Source: Hahella chejuensis KCTC 2396 (lineage in GTDB: Bacteria; Pseudomonadota; Gammaproteobacteria; Pseudomonadales; Oleiphilaceae). Taken from it: a DNA stretch of 64,000 nt. Location of the stretch: contig NC_007645.1 of NCBI RefSeq assembly GCF_000012985.1, positions 62,001 to 126,000 of the forward strand, given 5' to 3'. Both the position numbers and the translations under genes were made by a program. Positions 26,426 to 35,830 of this stretch are shown here, in pieces. Position 1 is the stretch's first letter; each line of letters begins with the position of its first letter. The notes under the pieces were generated by a model, which saw nothing but the letters and a program-made list of their open reading frames with translations, was not told where the DNA came from and did no database searches.

Positions 26426-28813
26426 ATGGCAGACGTTCCCTGACACCGTCGGCGTTTGCGCGGTGGCGGACCCTTTCTGACCAACCATGCCAAACTCCAC
26501 ATAAGCGCCGGGCTGGATGGTTTTATTCCAATCCAGAGGGCTCGCCTTATAGGGATTTTGCCCGGATAAATTGGCGTTCCAGTGATTGTCAATCAGCGTG
26601 CCGTCGCTGTACTCCCAGTTGACTTCCCAACCGTCCAACGGCGTTGATCCCTGGTTGTGAATGCGGATCAGGGCAACGAAACCGCTGTTCCACTCATTCT
26701 GTATGATGTATTCGCAAGCCCCTTGCGAGTCGCCGTCGTCGAGGATCGCCTGTTGCGTCAAACTGGCTTCGCCGCCGCGACCGTCCGTCACTTTGAGCGT
26801 GACGTTATACACGCCGGGCGCAGCATACTCATGGCTGGCGGTTTTACCTGAACCGACGGCGCCGTCGCCGAAGTCCCATTGATAGTTGAGCGTGTCGCCG
26901 TCAGGGTCATTGGAGGCGCTGGCGTCAAGACTCAAAGTCAGACCGGCGGCGTTCGTGGTGAAAGCCGCCACCGGATCATGATTGGGGTCTGGATCGGGTC
27001 CATCGCCTGCTTCCGCCAAGTCATTGACGAAGGCCAGGGTCCACACCAGGGCGCCGTTCCAGTTGATGGTGATCTCATTGGTGGACCAGGAGCCGATGTC
27101 GTCGATGAAACACGTCTGCGGTTTGCTTTCGCAGCCGGATAACGCCGCTTTCGCCACATCATCCTCCAGTCCGGGGTTTGGTCCTCCCGCCAGCGCGCCG
27201 GGGGGCGCCCAGGGATAACTGCTATTGAGAACGCCGGCCCAAAAACGATGGTGAGGCTGTTTGACCGCATGGGCGCCATGCCCGGTGACGTAGGACAAAG
27301 ACAAGGCGTTGCGGCCGAACAGGTAATCCACGGATTTCAGCGTGGCCTGGGCGTATTTGTCCTCGCCGGTGAAATCATAAGCCAGGGCGGTGATGGCCAG
27401 TTTGTTGGCCAATACATTATTGGAGCCCCAGTAATATTCCTCGTTCCCCAATGGCAGCAGGTACCCTTGCGAATCAATGACCGCGACCAGTTTGTCCGCT
27501 AATGACACCAGCGTTCCCCGGGCCCGCTCGCGCAAGGTCGCGCTGTGATCGGCGGGAACCATGGCCAGGGACATCAGGGCGGGAATGCGGGTTTGCGGCC
27601 AGGCCCAGTCAGGCGCCAGATCCTCATCCCATTGAATGTCGTGCTTGTAGCTGGCGTCGCCGGTGGTGACGAACAGCTCCGCCGCCGCCCACACGAATTC
27701 ATCGCTGACGTCCTGGTCGCCGTATCCACCGCCGCCATTGTTGAAGTCGTCTTTGTAGATGACGTCAGGGTGCTGCTTGGCGGCTTGCCAGGCCCGTTGC
27801 GCCGCGGTCAAACAGCGGGCTGCGAAATCCGGGTCGATGTCTTTCCATATCCGCGCGCTTTGCGCCGCGGTGGCGGCCAGGTTCAGGGTGGCGGCGGTGG
27901 AGGGAGGAACCAGATAGCGCTGGCGCGGGTCTTCATGGGGCGCCAGCGGTAGACCGGTCCAGTTTTCATCATGCATTTTGTGATGAACCATGCCAGCCAG
28001 GGCTTCGCCTTCCGGAACCTGCATCGCCAGCAGGAATTCCATCTGCCAGCGGGCTTCGTCCAGCAGGTCGGGCACGCCGTTGCCGCTTTCGGGGATATTC
28101 AGGGTTCCGTCGGCGAAAGCGTCCTTATGCTTGCCGAAATGTTGATTGCGTTCATAGGCGTTCAACAGCTTCCACACGGAAATGCCGCCATTGACGACAT
28201 ATTTGCCGTGATCGCCGGCGTCATACCAGCCCTTGGAAACGTCCAGCGAGTAATTGCAGGTTCCCGGCCAGCAGGGGACGTTGTAATCGCCCAGGTTAGG
28301 CGCGACGCCGATGTGCCCCGCCGGGCGCGCCAGTTTGGCGTCCGGCGCATAGCTACTGCGTCCGCCGCCGGTAAACTGGGGTTCGATCTCAATGCCGCTG
28401 CGATTGTGGTAGTAGTAACGGATGGCGTCATACAACGGGCCGGTAAAAACCTGGTCGTCAATGGCGAAGGGATAACTGCGATCGCCGCCGACCTTCAGTT
28501 CGTAGCCTTCTCCTTCAATATCCACATTGGAAAAATCGATGTGATGCAGACGCTCGCCGGAAGCGGCGTCGGCGCCTTTACGTGCGGTCATGCCTGAAGC
28601 CACCAGGGCGCCATTGCGCCATAATTCCCAGCTTTGCGCGGCGTCATTGGCGGTGGCGTACACAGCGACTTTGGGCGCCTCCGGCAGATAACCGCGCTGG
28701 TTGACGCGAGGATTGCCGTCGGCGGAATACGCCTGGATCGGGGTCATGGCGGCGGCCAGTGCGGCGGCCAGGGCCAGGCTCATGGAACTTAATAAAAACA
28801 TTGGCGTGCGCAT
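26420..28813 (-). CDS. Secreted GH9 cellulase with N-terminal Ig-like, PKD and CBM2 domains
   Basis: 797 residues. Sec signal to about residue 30, then the CelD N-terminal Ig-like domain (NPRVNQRGYLPEAPKVAVY, about 34-120). The GH9 catalytic domain (about 125-590) has the base pair in GWYDAGDHGKYVVNG (DAGD), the His motif in VTGHGAHAVKQPHHRFW, and the acid in DDIGSWSTNEITINWN. A PKD domain (about 620-690, YQWDFGDG) leads to a C-terminal family 2 carbohydrate-binding module (about 700-797) with Cys at both ends (CEYIIQNEW, NVCHY). The enzyme hydrolyses beta-1,4-glucans outside the cell. The ATG at 28813 has AAGGAG. Last of three linked hydrolase genes. Confidence 0.93.
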   Translation of the reverse strand: MRTPMFLLSSMSLALAAALAAAMTPIQAYSADGNPRVNQRGYLPEAPKVAVYATANDAAQSWELWRNGALVASGMTARKGADAASGERLHHIDFSNVDIEGEGYELKVGGDRSYPFAIDDQVFTGPLYDAIRYYYHNRSGIEIEPQFTGGGRSSYAPDAKLARPAGHIGVAPNLGDYNVPCWPGTCNYSLDVSKGWYDAGDHGKYVVNGGISVWKLLNAYERNQHFGKHKDAFADGTLNIPESGNGVPDLLDEARWQMEFLLAMQVPEGEALAGMVHHKMHDENWTGLPLAPHEDPRQRYLVPPSTAATLNLAATAAQSARIWKDIDPDFAARCLTAAQRAWQAAKQHPDVIYKDDFNNGGGGYGDQDVSDEFVWAAAELFVTTGDASYKHDIQWDEDLAPDWAWPQTRIPALMSLAMVPADHSATLRERARGTLVSLADKLVAVIDSQGYLLPLGNEEYYWGSNNVLANKLAITALAYDFTGEDKYAQATLKSVDYLFGRNALSLSYVTGHGAHAVKQPHHRFWAGVLNSSYPWAPPGALAGGPNPGLEDDVAKAALSGCESKPQTCFIDDIGSWSTNEITINWNGALVWTLAFVNDLAEAGDGPDPDPNHDPVAAFTTNAAGLTLSLDASASNDPDGDTLNYQWDFGDGAVGSGKTASHEYAAPGVYNVTLKVTDGRGGEASLTQQAILDDGDSQGACEYIIQNEWNSGFVALIRIHNQGSTPLDGWEVNWEYSDGTLIDNHWNANLSGQNPYKASPLDWNKTIQPGAYVEFGMVGQKGSATAQTPTVSGNVCHY

Positions 28814-28924
28814 AATCAGCGTCTCCTTTTCAGGTTTTTGTTGGTCCTCAGGCGATCCTCCCTGATCGCCTGGTTTCAGGTTCGTGCAAGCGGACCGGAT
28901 CACCGGCCCAGCGTTTTATGCGAT

Positions 28925-31159
28925 TTATTCAATCGGCGGATAAGCGTTCTCCACCAGCATGCGGAACTGCTCATGGAACCAGTGTCCCGCCGCCGGCGCG
29001 CCGTCTTTCGCTCCAGTGGGGTAGCCGGACTTGCCGATGTAGTCGGGGCTGCACATGGGATCGAAGCTCTTGCCCTCGTCATCGGGCGTGGTTTGTGATG
29101 GATCGCTGGTGCCGTCAGACTCGCCGGGGGGCTTGATCCAGACGAACGCATCCACTGGCGCACCGGCGCCGAAGGGCGCAGCGCGGGGACGTTCGCCCAC
29201 CCCGGCGCCGTCAGCGTTGCACCAGTTGCCGCGATGGAAACGACGATCCAGGCGCGCGGCGGTGACATAGTTGTCTACCGTGTCGGCGGAGGCGTCCGGT
29301 CCGGTGGGGCGCTCGTCTCCACCCCAACCGTTGCGGCTGGTGTCGATCAGCAGGCCGAGATCGCTGGGGAAACCGGCGTTGACGAAGGCTTGGTGCAGAT
29401 TTTCGGCAAAGCCTTTTTCGTCGAACTGAGGGTTCCACTCATAAAACTTGGAGGAGCGAATTTCCTGCCCGTTAATGCGCAAGCTCGGATCAGGCAGATA
29501 GACTTCTTCGGTGGGCGTGTAGTTGGAGACGTTGGAAACGAATCCGTCAATGACGCTCAAATCGCCGCCGGAAGCCTCTTTCACCACCTGCGTAAACAGC
29601 TGTACGGTGGGGCCGAAGTTGCTTTCCCAACCCAGCCAGCCGGAGTGGGCGATATCCAGATAGAGATAGACATTGGGCAATTGCGACAAACGGCTGATCG
29701 CATACTGCACGCCGTCGACGTAAACACCGTTTTGAGCCACTTTGGCGCACTCGGGGATGTCGCGGTTGGTGACCAGGTTCGGCAACGAGTCCGGCTCGAT
29801 TACTGTGACAATGCGGATGTCGCGGAAGCGAGGGTCGGACATGACGTCATAGATCACGTCAATGTAGTCTGACTTGTAAATCGCCAGGCCATTCTGATCT
29901 GAATGCAGCGTGCCGTTGGAGGCCAGTGCGGCGCAGTCCCGATCTGGCAGGTTGTACACCACAAAGGTGGCGGTGATGGGCGCATCGCCGACTTTTTGCG
30001 TCAGCGCCGCTTCCAAATGCTGTTCAAGGCTCAGACGACCGCCGTTGAGGTCGCCGCCGTAGATGGCGTCGATACGATCCAGCCAGACCGCGGTGGGCGT
30101 GTCTTTCAATGTCGCCATTTTTGCGGCCAGAGAGGCGTCGACCTTGGCCATGGAAGCGTCCACCTGTTTCGCATAATCCGGGTTGATATAGGCTTTGGCG
30201 CCGGCGAAGGGGTTGTTGACGTGTGCATGATCGTCGCCGGGATCGGTATCGCCTTCCTCCACAGTGACGCTTTTGCTGGCGCTATCGCTTTGTTCGCCGT
30301 CGCTGACAGTGAGCTGGATGCTGTAGGTTCCCGCTTCCGCATAGGTATGGCTGGCGCTGACGCCAGAGGCCGTGGTCCCGTCGCCGAAATCCCAGATATA
30401 GGTGAGATTGTCGCCCGTCGACGCGGCGGCGTTAACGCTGACGGTTTTATCCACCACGCTGCTGGAGAAGCTGGCGGTGACCGGGTCCGCCGTATCCGGC
30501 TGTTTCACGCGAATGCTGCGGGAAGCCGTGACGGACGCTGCGCCATCGCTGACAGTCAGAGTGACGTTGTAGTCGCCGGGGTCTGCGTAGCTGTGGGAAA
30601 CCTTGACGCCTGTCGCGCTGGAGCCGTCGCCAAAGTCCCACTGATAGCTGAGCGCATCGTTGTCCGGATCGCTGGAGGTGGAGGCATCGAAAACCACCGG
30701 CAGCGGCGCGTCGCCAACGCTGACGGAAGCGGTGAAGGCGGCGACAGGGGGACGGTTATCCGGCGCACCGTCATCATCGCAAACGTCTCCGGTGACGACG
30801 GGAATCGGGGCGGCAGCGGCGCCTTTAGCGCCCTGCATGCCGAACTCGATGGTCTGGCCGGGAGCGATACGCCCGTTCCAGCTCATATTGGCGGCCCGAT
30901 AGGGATTGGTTCCCGATAACTGGGCGCTCCAGGAGTTGCTTAGCAGCGAGCCGTCGTCATAACGCCAGGCGACGTCCCAGCCGTTGATTTCGCTGGCGCC
31001 GGTGTTGGTGATCTTGATCAGCGCTACGAATCCGCTGTTCCATTCATTCTGCACGACATATTCGCACTTGGCGGCCTGTGCGAGGGGGCTCTGCACGGCG
31101 GCGAATCCCAGGGAAAGAGCGGCGGCAAGGCCGTATCCCGATTTCATTGAAAGTTTCAT
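28925..31159 (-). CDS. Secreted GH6 cellulase/cellobiohydrolase with CBM2 and two PKD domains
   Basis: 744 residues. Signal peptide to about 29 (ending AQA). N-terminal CBM2 (about 30-130, CEYVVQNEWNSGF to DVCDDD), PKD repeats at about 138-220 and 230-300 (each with WDFGDG), then a GH6 catalytic domain (about 315-744). GH6 landmarks are present: VIEPDSLPNLVTN with the catalytic Asp, LYLDIAHSGWLGW, LLIDTSRNGWGG, and VWIKPPGESDG. Long loop insertions near the C-terminus suggest the tunnel-forming cellobiohydrolase type, but that is inference. AGGGAA precedes the ATG. It lies between the GH9 and GH5 genes, all on the same strand. Confidence 0.92.
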   Translation of the reverse strand: MKLSMKSGYGLAAALSLGFAAVQSPLAQAAKCEYVVQNEWNSGFVALIKITNTGASEINGWDVAWRYDDGSLLSNSWSAQLSGTNPYRAANMSWNGRIAPGQTIEFGMQGAKGAAAAPIPVVTGDVCDDDGAPDNRPPVAAFTASVSVGDAPLPVVFDASTSSDPDNDALSYQWDFGDGSSATGVKVSHSYADPGDYNVTLTVSDGAASVTASRSIRVKQPDTADPVTASFSSSVVDKTVSVNAAASTGDNLTYIWDFGDGTTASGVSASHTYAEAGTYSIQLTVSDGEQSDSASKSVTVEEGDTDPGDDHAHVNNPFAGAKAYINPDYAKQVDASMAKVDASLAAKMATLKDTPTAVWLDRIDAIYGGDLNGGRLSLEQHLEAALTQKVGDAPITATFVVYNLPDRDCAALASNGTLHSDQNGLAIYKSDYIDVIYDVMSDPRFRDIRIVTVIEPDSLPNLVTNRDIPECAKVAQNGVYVDGVQYAISRLSQLPNVYLYLDIAHSGWLGWESNFGPTVQLFTQVVKEASGGDLSVIDGFVSNVSNYTPTEEVYLPDPSLRINGQEIRSSKFYEWNPQFDEKGFAENLHQAFVNAGFPSDLGLLIDTSRNGWGGDERPTGPDASADTVDNYVTAARLDRRFHRGNWCNADGAGVGERPRAAPFGAGAPVDAFVWIKPPGESDGTSDPSQTTPDDEGKSFDPMCSPDYIGKSGYPTGAKDGAPAAGHWFHEQFRMLVENAYPPIE

Positions 31160-31240
31160 TGGCGTTCCCTTTTTGGAGAATTAAGTCAGTCCAATATTCA
31201 AGATTTTCGCTTTGTCGTTAGGGGCGCTGTGCGCCGGAAA

Positions 31241-31256
31241 AGCGCCATAAGGCGCT
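31241..31256 (-). terminator. Hairpin between the GH5 and GH6 genes (weak terminator)
   Basis: AGCGCC, loop ATAA, GGCGCT. On the minus strand, which is the direction of the GH5 gene, it is followed only by TTTCC. It could partly separate GH5 from GH6 or protect an mRNA end. Confidence 0.4.
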
Positions 31257-31321
31257 ATGGGCGGCGGCGATACCGCTGAACCTGCCGCCGTAAATTCGCA
31301 TTCAGCAAAAATGCCGCTGCC

Positions 31322-32920
31322 TTAGCCCGGTCCGCACTGGATGAGGCGGGGTGCGCTGGCGGCGTCGACTTTGACGCCTTGCATACCGAACTCCACGCTG
31401 GCGCCGGGAGGGATCTCCGCATTCCAGCTCATACTGGAGACGTGATAAGGGTTCTCGCCGGATAACTCGCCATTCCATACGTTGACGATGCGGGTTGCGT
31501 CTTCGTAGGCCCAGTCCACTTCCCAGCCGTTTAAAGGCGTTGTGCTTGTATTGGTGATGCGCATGGATGCGATAAAACCGGCGCCCCACTCATTGACGAG
31601 CGTATAGTCGCAGCTGGCTTTGGCGTCGGTTGACGCTTCCACGCGTATGTCCACGCGCGCGGGAGCCGAACGCAAGCCGTCGTCGTCAAACGCGATGTAG
31701 GTGAAGCTATCCTCGCCGACAAAACCGGGCGTGGGAGTGTAAGTCCAGGAGCGGCCAGCGCCGACGAGCACTCCGTGGCGGGGTTGGGCGTCAATTTGAA
31801 AGGCGGCGACAGTTCCGTCCGTATCGCTACCGAAAAGCGTTATATCGAGAGGGTGTCCCTGTGTGACTTGCAGGGACTGAGGAAGCGTTTTGGGAGGCTG
31901 TGGCTCGGTTTCTCCAGCGGTGAAAACGCTGGCTGGTTTGGCGGTGGCGCGGATGCCGTAGGCGCTGTTGATGAGGAAATCTCCCCAGGGCGTCAGGCGG
32001 CTGGCGTCAAAATCATGGGTAATGTCCAGTGATTCCGTACCCCCGCTGTTGCCCGACCAGGACCAGCCCAGGTAGCCGACGCGGTAAAAATCCGCCAGTT
32101 CCATGATGGCGGCTTCATCCACCTCTTCTCCTTGATGGTCGGCGCCAAACTCTCCCACCACCAGGGGTAACTTGTGGACATTGACGAAGGTGGACAGGTA
32201 GTTGTCGATTTTGCTGCGCTCGGCGTACACCTGATACATGTGCACGCTGAACACCAGGTTTTGCAGCGGATCTGTGGCGAAGACCTCTGGCGCCTGCTGC
32301 AGCATGGTTTCCCGCCAGTCCTGGCCCCAGGTGGGAGCGTCGATCATCAGCGTGTGGGTGAAGCCTGCATCGCGCAGACGCTGTATCGCTTCTTTATGAA
32401 TCTGCGCCCAGGCGGTGGTGGGAACATTGTTGCCCAGGGGTTCATTGCCAATGTTAATGATGACGTAATCTTCCTGGCCCATGAGCGTGTCTTGAATACT
32501 CAACCAGTAATCCACGGCGGCGGATAACGGCGCCGCTTCCGGTTTTTCGCCGTAACCGGTGACGTCATGCACTTCCAGCACCGCGATCATCTTTTTGGCT
32601 TTGCACTGGGCGATGATGCGCGCCACTTCTTCTGCGGGGGTGCTGGGCCATTGATGGCCGGACCCCAGAACAATACGCACAGTGTTGGCGCCTACGGCGG
32701 AGATATCGTTTAAAGCTTGTTCCGTACGGTAGGTGTACCAGACATGAGGATGGTTGATCCCGCGCATGACGAAAGGCTTGTTGAAGCCATCCAGCAATTG
32801 CCCTTCCTGTACGTGAAAGCCCGCGTAAGCGACTGGCGAAGCCAGCGTGGCCGCCAGACAGCTGAGCAGTAATCGGCGAGGTTTGTGACAGATCAGACTT
32901 CTTAAACGCTTTCCTTTCAT
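31322..32920 (-). CDS. Secreted GH5 (subfamily 8-like) beta-mannanase with Ig-like and CBM2 domains
   Basis: 532 residues. Signal peptide to about 33. The GH5 barrel (about 34-330) has the acid/base Glu in VIINIGNEPLGN and the nucleophile in LPLVVGEFGADHQG. The surrounding wording (AVLEVHDVTGYGE, AVDYWLSIQDTLMGQEDYV, TLMIDAPTWGQD, YLGWSWSGN) closely follows bacterial GH5_8 endo-1,4-beta-mannanases, so mannan is the likely substrate, not cellulose. A tandem-type Ig/cadherin-like domain follows (about 345-430), then CBM2 (about 435-532; CDYTLVNEWGAGF). GAGG precedes the ATG. It is the first gene of the hydrolase cluster and has LacI-type palindromes upstream. Confidence 0.9.
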   Translation of the reverse strand: MKGKRLRSLICHKPRRLLLSCLAATLASPVAYAGFHVQEGQLLDGFNKPFVMRGINHPHVWYTYRTEQALNDISAVGANTVRIVLGSGHQWPSTPAEEVARIIAQCKAKKMIAVLEVHDVTGYGEKPEAAPLSAAVDYWLSIQDTLMGQEDYVIINIGNEPLGNNVPTTAWAQIHKEAIQRLRDAGFTHTLMIDAPTWGQDWRETMLQQAPEVFATDPLQNLVFSVHMYQVYAERSKIDNYLSTFVNVHKLPLVVGEFGADHQGEEVDEAAIMELADFYRVGYLGWSWSGNSGGTESLDITHDFDASRLTPWGDFLINSAYGIRATAKPASVFTAGETEPQPPKTLPQSLQVTQGHPLDITLFGSDTDGTVAAFQIDAQPRHGVLVGAGRSWTYTPTPGFVGEDSFTYIAFDDDGLRSAPARVDIRVEASTDAKASCDYTLVNEWGAGFIASMRITNTSTTPLNGWEVDWAYEDATRIVNVWNGELSGENPYHVSSMSWNAEIPPGASVEFGMQGVKVDAASAPRLIQCGPG

Positions 32921-32982
32921 AAAAGATTCCTCATTTCCAGGTCGCCCCCGACCAACAGATATATTAGGAGGAGCGACAGATA

Positions 32983-32996
32983 TGAAAATGTTTTCA
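32983..32996. promoter_or_regulatory. Candidate LacI-family operator, proximal
   Basis: TGAAAATGTTTTCA, a palindrome with one broken central pair, 63 bases before the GH5 mannanase start. It matches the 33143-33158 site, so the two likely bind the same repressor. Confidence 0.6.
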
Positions 32997-33142
32997 AAAT
33001 AACGTCATGAACTATCCGCATTTGGCGCGCTTTTTCAGCCTTATCGGCAGACTTCCCATAGATACTGAAATTACTGACAGGCCATTGTTGTCAGACTATT
33101 TGCCTATGCCGATCAAGGCGCTTAGTCTAAATAGTTGCACAT

Positions 33143-33158
33143 TTGAAAACGTTTTCAA
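33143..33158. promoter_or_regulatory. Candidate LacI-family operator, distal
   Basis: TTGAAAACGTTTTCAA is a perfect 16-bp palindrome with the central CG step typical of LacI/GalR operators. It lies about 220 bases upstream of the GH5 gene and about 160 bases from the proximal copy, a spacing that would allow looping. Confidence 0.65.
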
Positions 33159-33266
33159 GTTTGTTGCAAAAAATACCCAAATCGAAGGGCTTTAGCAGTA
33201 AAAATCCTAGACCCAGGTCCCCCATCCCGCAATAGACACTTTGGGTTAGGTTTTATGGGGGGCGCT

Positions 33267-33283
33267 TGAGAGATCTCTCACAG
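33267..33283. promoter_or_regulatory. GacA/UvrY-type activator box upstream of sRNA 1
   Basis: TTGAGAGATCTCTCACA, containing a perfect 14-bp palindrome (33268-33281). It closely resembles the UvrY/GacA binding sequence upstream of csrB-type RNA genes (known pattern TGTGAGAGATCTCTTACA). Its centre is about 64 bases before the predicted RNA start, the same as for the second sRNA. Confidence 0.7.
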
Positions 33284-33338
33284 GCTTTGCAGACAAGTCG
33301 GCTATCTCCCCTACGGCGAGATGACTAATATAGAAAGC

Positions 33339-33466
33339 GTAGGGACACGGATGCCAAAGTAAGGAAACGCAGCAAGGAGGCGACAAGGACGATCTTAATC
33401 AAAAGGAATGGATCAGGAAGGCATCAAAATCAAAAGGCGCGGCAAGGAGCTGCGCCTTTTCTTTTG
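33339..33466 (+). ncRNA. CsrB/RsmZ-like CsrA-sequestering small RNA 1
   Basis: About 128 nt, predicted from a TAATAT -10 box (33327-33332) to a terminator. It carries nine GGA motifs, several as AAGGA or CAAGGA, the mark of RNAs that titrate CsrA/RsmA. The terminator stem (GGCGCGGC / GCTGCGCC, one G-U pair, about 33437-33460) presents AAGGA in its loop and ends TTTTCTTTT. The block GACTAATATAGAAAGCGTAG and the following GGGACAC are shared with sRNA 2, 3.3 kb away. No protein frame is plausible. Boundaries are approximate. Confidence 0.8.
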
Positions 33467-33628
33467 GCGTCCAAAAACGTCAGCTTGACGTTTTCTCCCA
33501 GCCGTATTCCCTTCGCCATATTTCGTCATAATTCATCCTTTCCCATGCCTTAATTGGCCCGGCGGCCGCCTTTTGAGCGCCACATACTGCAGGCACGCTT
33601 CGCTCTACAAGAAAAAAGGTACGCCTGC

Positions 33629-35830
33629 ATGCTAACGCTAAACGCAACCCATATCCTGTCCCGCCCGGCACGGGTCTGGACGCTGTTTTTTCTACTATTG
33701 TCGACCTTGTGTTGGGCCGGTTTCGCCCGCGCCCTGAACGACGACTGGTCGGATGTCGGCTCCGGCGAGTTGTTTTTCCTGCAAGATAACGCCTCCGCAT
33801 CCCCCAGCTATCTTCCCGCCATCACTTTGTCCACCAGTTATGAAGCCAACGTGGCGGGTCTGATCGCTACCACGGAGATGACGCAAACATTCCGCAATGA
33901 CTCTCAGCAGTGGCGGGAGGCGGTGTATGTGTTTCCATTGCCCGAAGACGCCGCGGTATACAGCATGGACATGCAGGTGGGAGACCGGCTGATTGTCGGC
34001 AAGATCGAAGAAAAGCAGAAAGCCGAAAAAGTGTATCAGCAGGCGAAAGCAGACGGAAAAAGGGCTGCGGTCGTGCATCAGCAGCGTCCGAACCTGTTCA
34101 CGCACAAGGTGGCGAATATCGGCCCTGGTGAAATGATCACGCTGACGCTGCGTTATCAGCAGAATATTAGTTATCGCTCGGGCGCATTCTCTCTGGCTTT
34201 ACCGTTGACGGTGACGCCGCGTTACATACCCGGCTCGTCAGCGACGCCAGCCTGGTCGGAAGAAGACAAAACCCGTCTGCGCAACGAGTTACGCAGCCAT
34301 GAGCGCACGCTGATCAACGATAGTGGTTGGGCGCCGGCGACGAATCAGGTGGCGGACGCGCCGGAAATTACTCCGCCGACAGTAGCTAAAGAAGACTTAT
34401 TGACCCCCAGCCATCAAGCTCGTATCCGGGTTCATCTGAATCCAGGTTTACCTGTGGAATCGATAGAAAGCGTCACGCACCGCATTCAATGGACGCAACA
34501 AACCAATGGATACGAAGTCTCTCTGGAATCTAATAAAGATGTACCAATGGACAAGGACTTCACGCTTACCTGGCGCGTGCGCCAGGGTTCGGAGCCGGAG
34601 GCGGCGTTATTTAAAGAAATTGTGGGCGATGATGTTTACGCACAATTGTTGTTGATGCCGCCGCAGTTTTCCGATGAGGGACTGAGCCTGCCGCGAGAGC
34701 TGATCTGGGTGGTTGATACCTCCGGCTCCATGGAGGGCGTATCCATCCAACAGGCGCGCGATGCGGTGCTGCAAGCGTTGGATACATTGACGCCCAGAGA
34801 TCGTTTTAACGTGATTGAGTTCAATTCCCACGCCCGCAAACTGTTTCCACAAGCGGTCCCCGCCCAGGAGCGCGCATTGCAACAGGCGCGACGATTTGTG
34901 CGCGGCCTTAAGGCTGACGGGGGCACTGAAATCGCTGAGGCGTTGGATCGCGCGCTGAGCGATGCGGCGCCGGAAGGATACGTGCGTCAGGTTGTGTTTC
35001 TGACCGACGGCAGCGTTGGCAATGAACTGGCGTTGTTCAAGCAGATCGACCAGCAATTAGGCGATTCGCGCTTATTCACTGTAGGCATCGGTCCTTCGCC
35101 TAATCGCTTTTTCATGCGCAAGGCGGCGCAATTCGGCCGCGGCGCGTACAGCCATATCAACGATACAGCGGAAGTCAGCGACAAAATTGCGGAACTGACC
35201 GCCGCATTACGTCAGCCTGCGTTGCGGGATGTGCGCCTGGATGTGCAGTCGGCGCTGAACGCCGAAGTCTATCCTGTGGCGATTCCTGATCTCTATCGCG
35301 GCGAGCCGGTGCAACTGCTGTTCAAAGTGGAAGATGGCGCAGCGGCGTCGGAGCTACCCGCCTCGATCCAAGGATACGGCGTGGGCCTGTTGCAGGATGA
35401 GCAGCCCTTGTGGATGCGTAGCCTGGACTTGCAACAGGCAGCGCCGAGTCAGGGCGTGGCGCGGGCTTGGGCGCGTCACAAAATCGACCACTGGTTAGAT
35501 CGTAAGAGCATGGGCGAGCCGGAAGAAAACGTGAGAGACGTCGTGCTGCCGCTGGCATTGGATTTCGCCTTAATGAGCCCCTATACCAGCTTCGTGGCGG
35601 TGGAGGAGACGCCGGCGCGTCCCAGAGACGGTGAGCTGGAGAGCGACGCCATTCCCAACTTGTCGCCACAGGGTTTGTCTCCGAACCTGGCGCGTATGCC
35701 CAGAACTGCGACAGCTTCGCCTCTGATGATACATGTAGGCGTCTTCTGCCTGACGGTGGCGGGCTTGTTGGGATGGAGAGATTTGCGGGAGTTGAGAAAT
35801 CGCAAGCATCGTTTCGGGAGGCGCGTATGA
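33629..35830 (+). CDS. Marine proteobacterial sortase target protein (VIT and VWA domains)
   Basis: 733 residues. The ATG at 33629 has AAGG; the frame is open further only from a TTG. Signal peptide to about 35 (ARA), then a VIT domain (about 55-185; PLPEDAAVYSMDMQVGDRLI). A VWA domain (about 360-530) has an intact MIDAS (WVVDTSGSMEGVS). The C-terminus carries a sorting signal: MPRTATASP, a hydrophobic helix, and the basic tail RNRKHRFGRRV, with Met in place of the usual first Leu. The protein is exported and processed by the partner sortase, whose gene overlaps by ATGA. Members of this family pair one-to-one with a class GN sortase. Flanked on both sides by CsrB-like sRNA genes. Confidence 0.9.
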   Translation: MLTLNATHILSRPARVWTLFFLLLSTLCWAGFARALNDDWSDVGSGELFFLQDNASASPSYLPAITLSTSYEANVAGLIATTEMTQTFRNDSQQWREAVYVFPLPEDAAVYSMDMQVGDRLIVGKIEEKQKAEKVYQQAKADGKRAAVVHQQRPNLFTHKVANIGPGEMITLTLRYQQNISYRSGAFSLALPLTVTPRYIPGSSATPAWSEEDKTRLRNELRSHERTLINDSGWAPATNQVADAPEITPPTVAKEDLLTPSHQARIRVHLNPGLPVESIESVTHRIQWTQQTNGYEVSLESNKDVPMDKDFTLTWRVRQGSEPEAALFKEIVGDDVYAQLLLMPPQFSDEGLSLPRELIWVVDTSGSMEGVSIQQARDAVLQALDTLTPRDRFNVIEFNSHARKLFPQAVPAQERALQQARRFVRGLKADGGTEIAEALDRALSDAAPEGYVRQVVFLTDGSVGNELALFKQIDQQLGDSRLFTVGIGPSPNRFFMRKAAQFGRGAYSHINDTAEVSDKIAELTAALRQPALRDVRLDVQSALNAEVYPVAIPDLYRGEPVQLLFKVEDGAAASELPASIQGYGVGLLQDEQPLWMRSLDLQQAAPSQGVARAWARHKIDHWLDRKSMGEPEENVRDVVLPLALDFALMSPYTSFVAVEETPARPRDGELESDAIPNLSPQGLSPNLARMPRTATASPLMIHVGVFCLTVAGLLGWRDLRELRNRKHRFGRRV

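Noticed and set aside
33241-33466. Considered a riboswitch in the leader of the sortase target gene
   Set aside because: The RNA ends in a strong terminator with a GGA loop, is full of GGA motifs and is duplicated downstream of the operon; the pattern fits a CsrA sponge better than any riboswitch I know.
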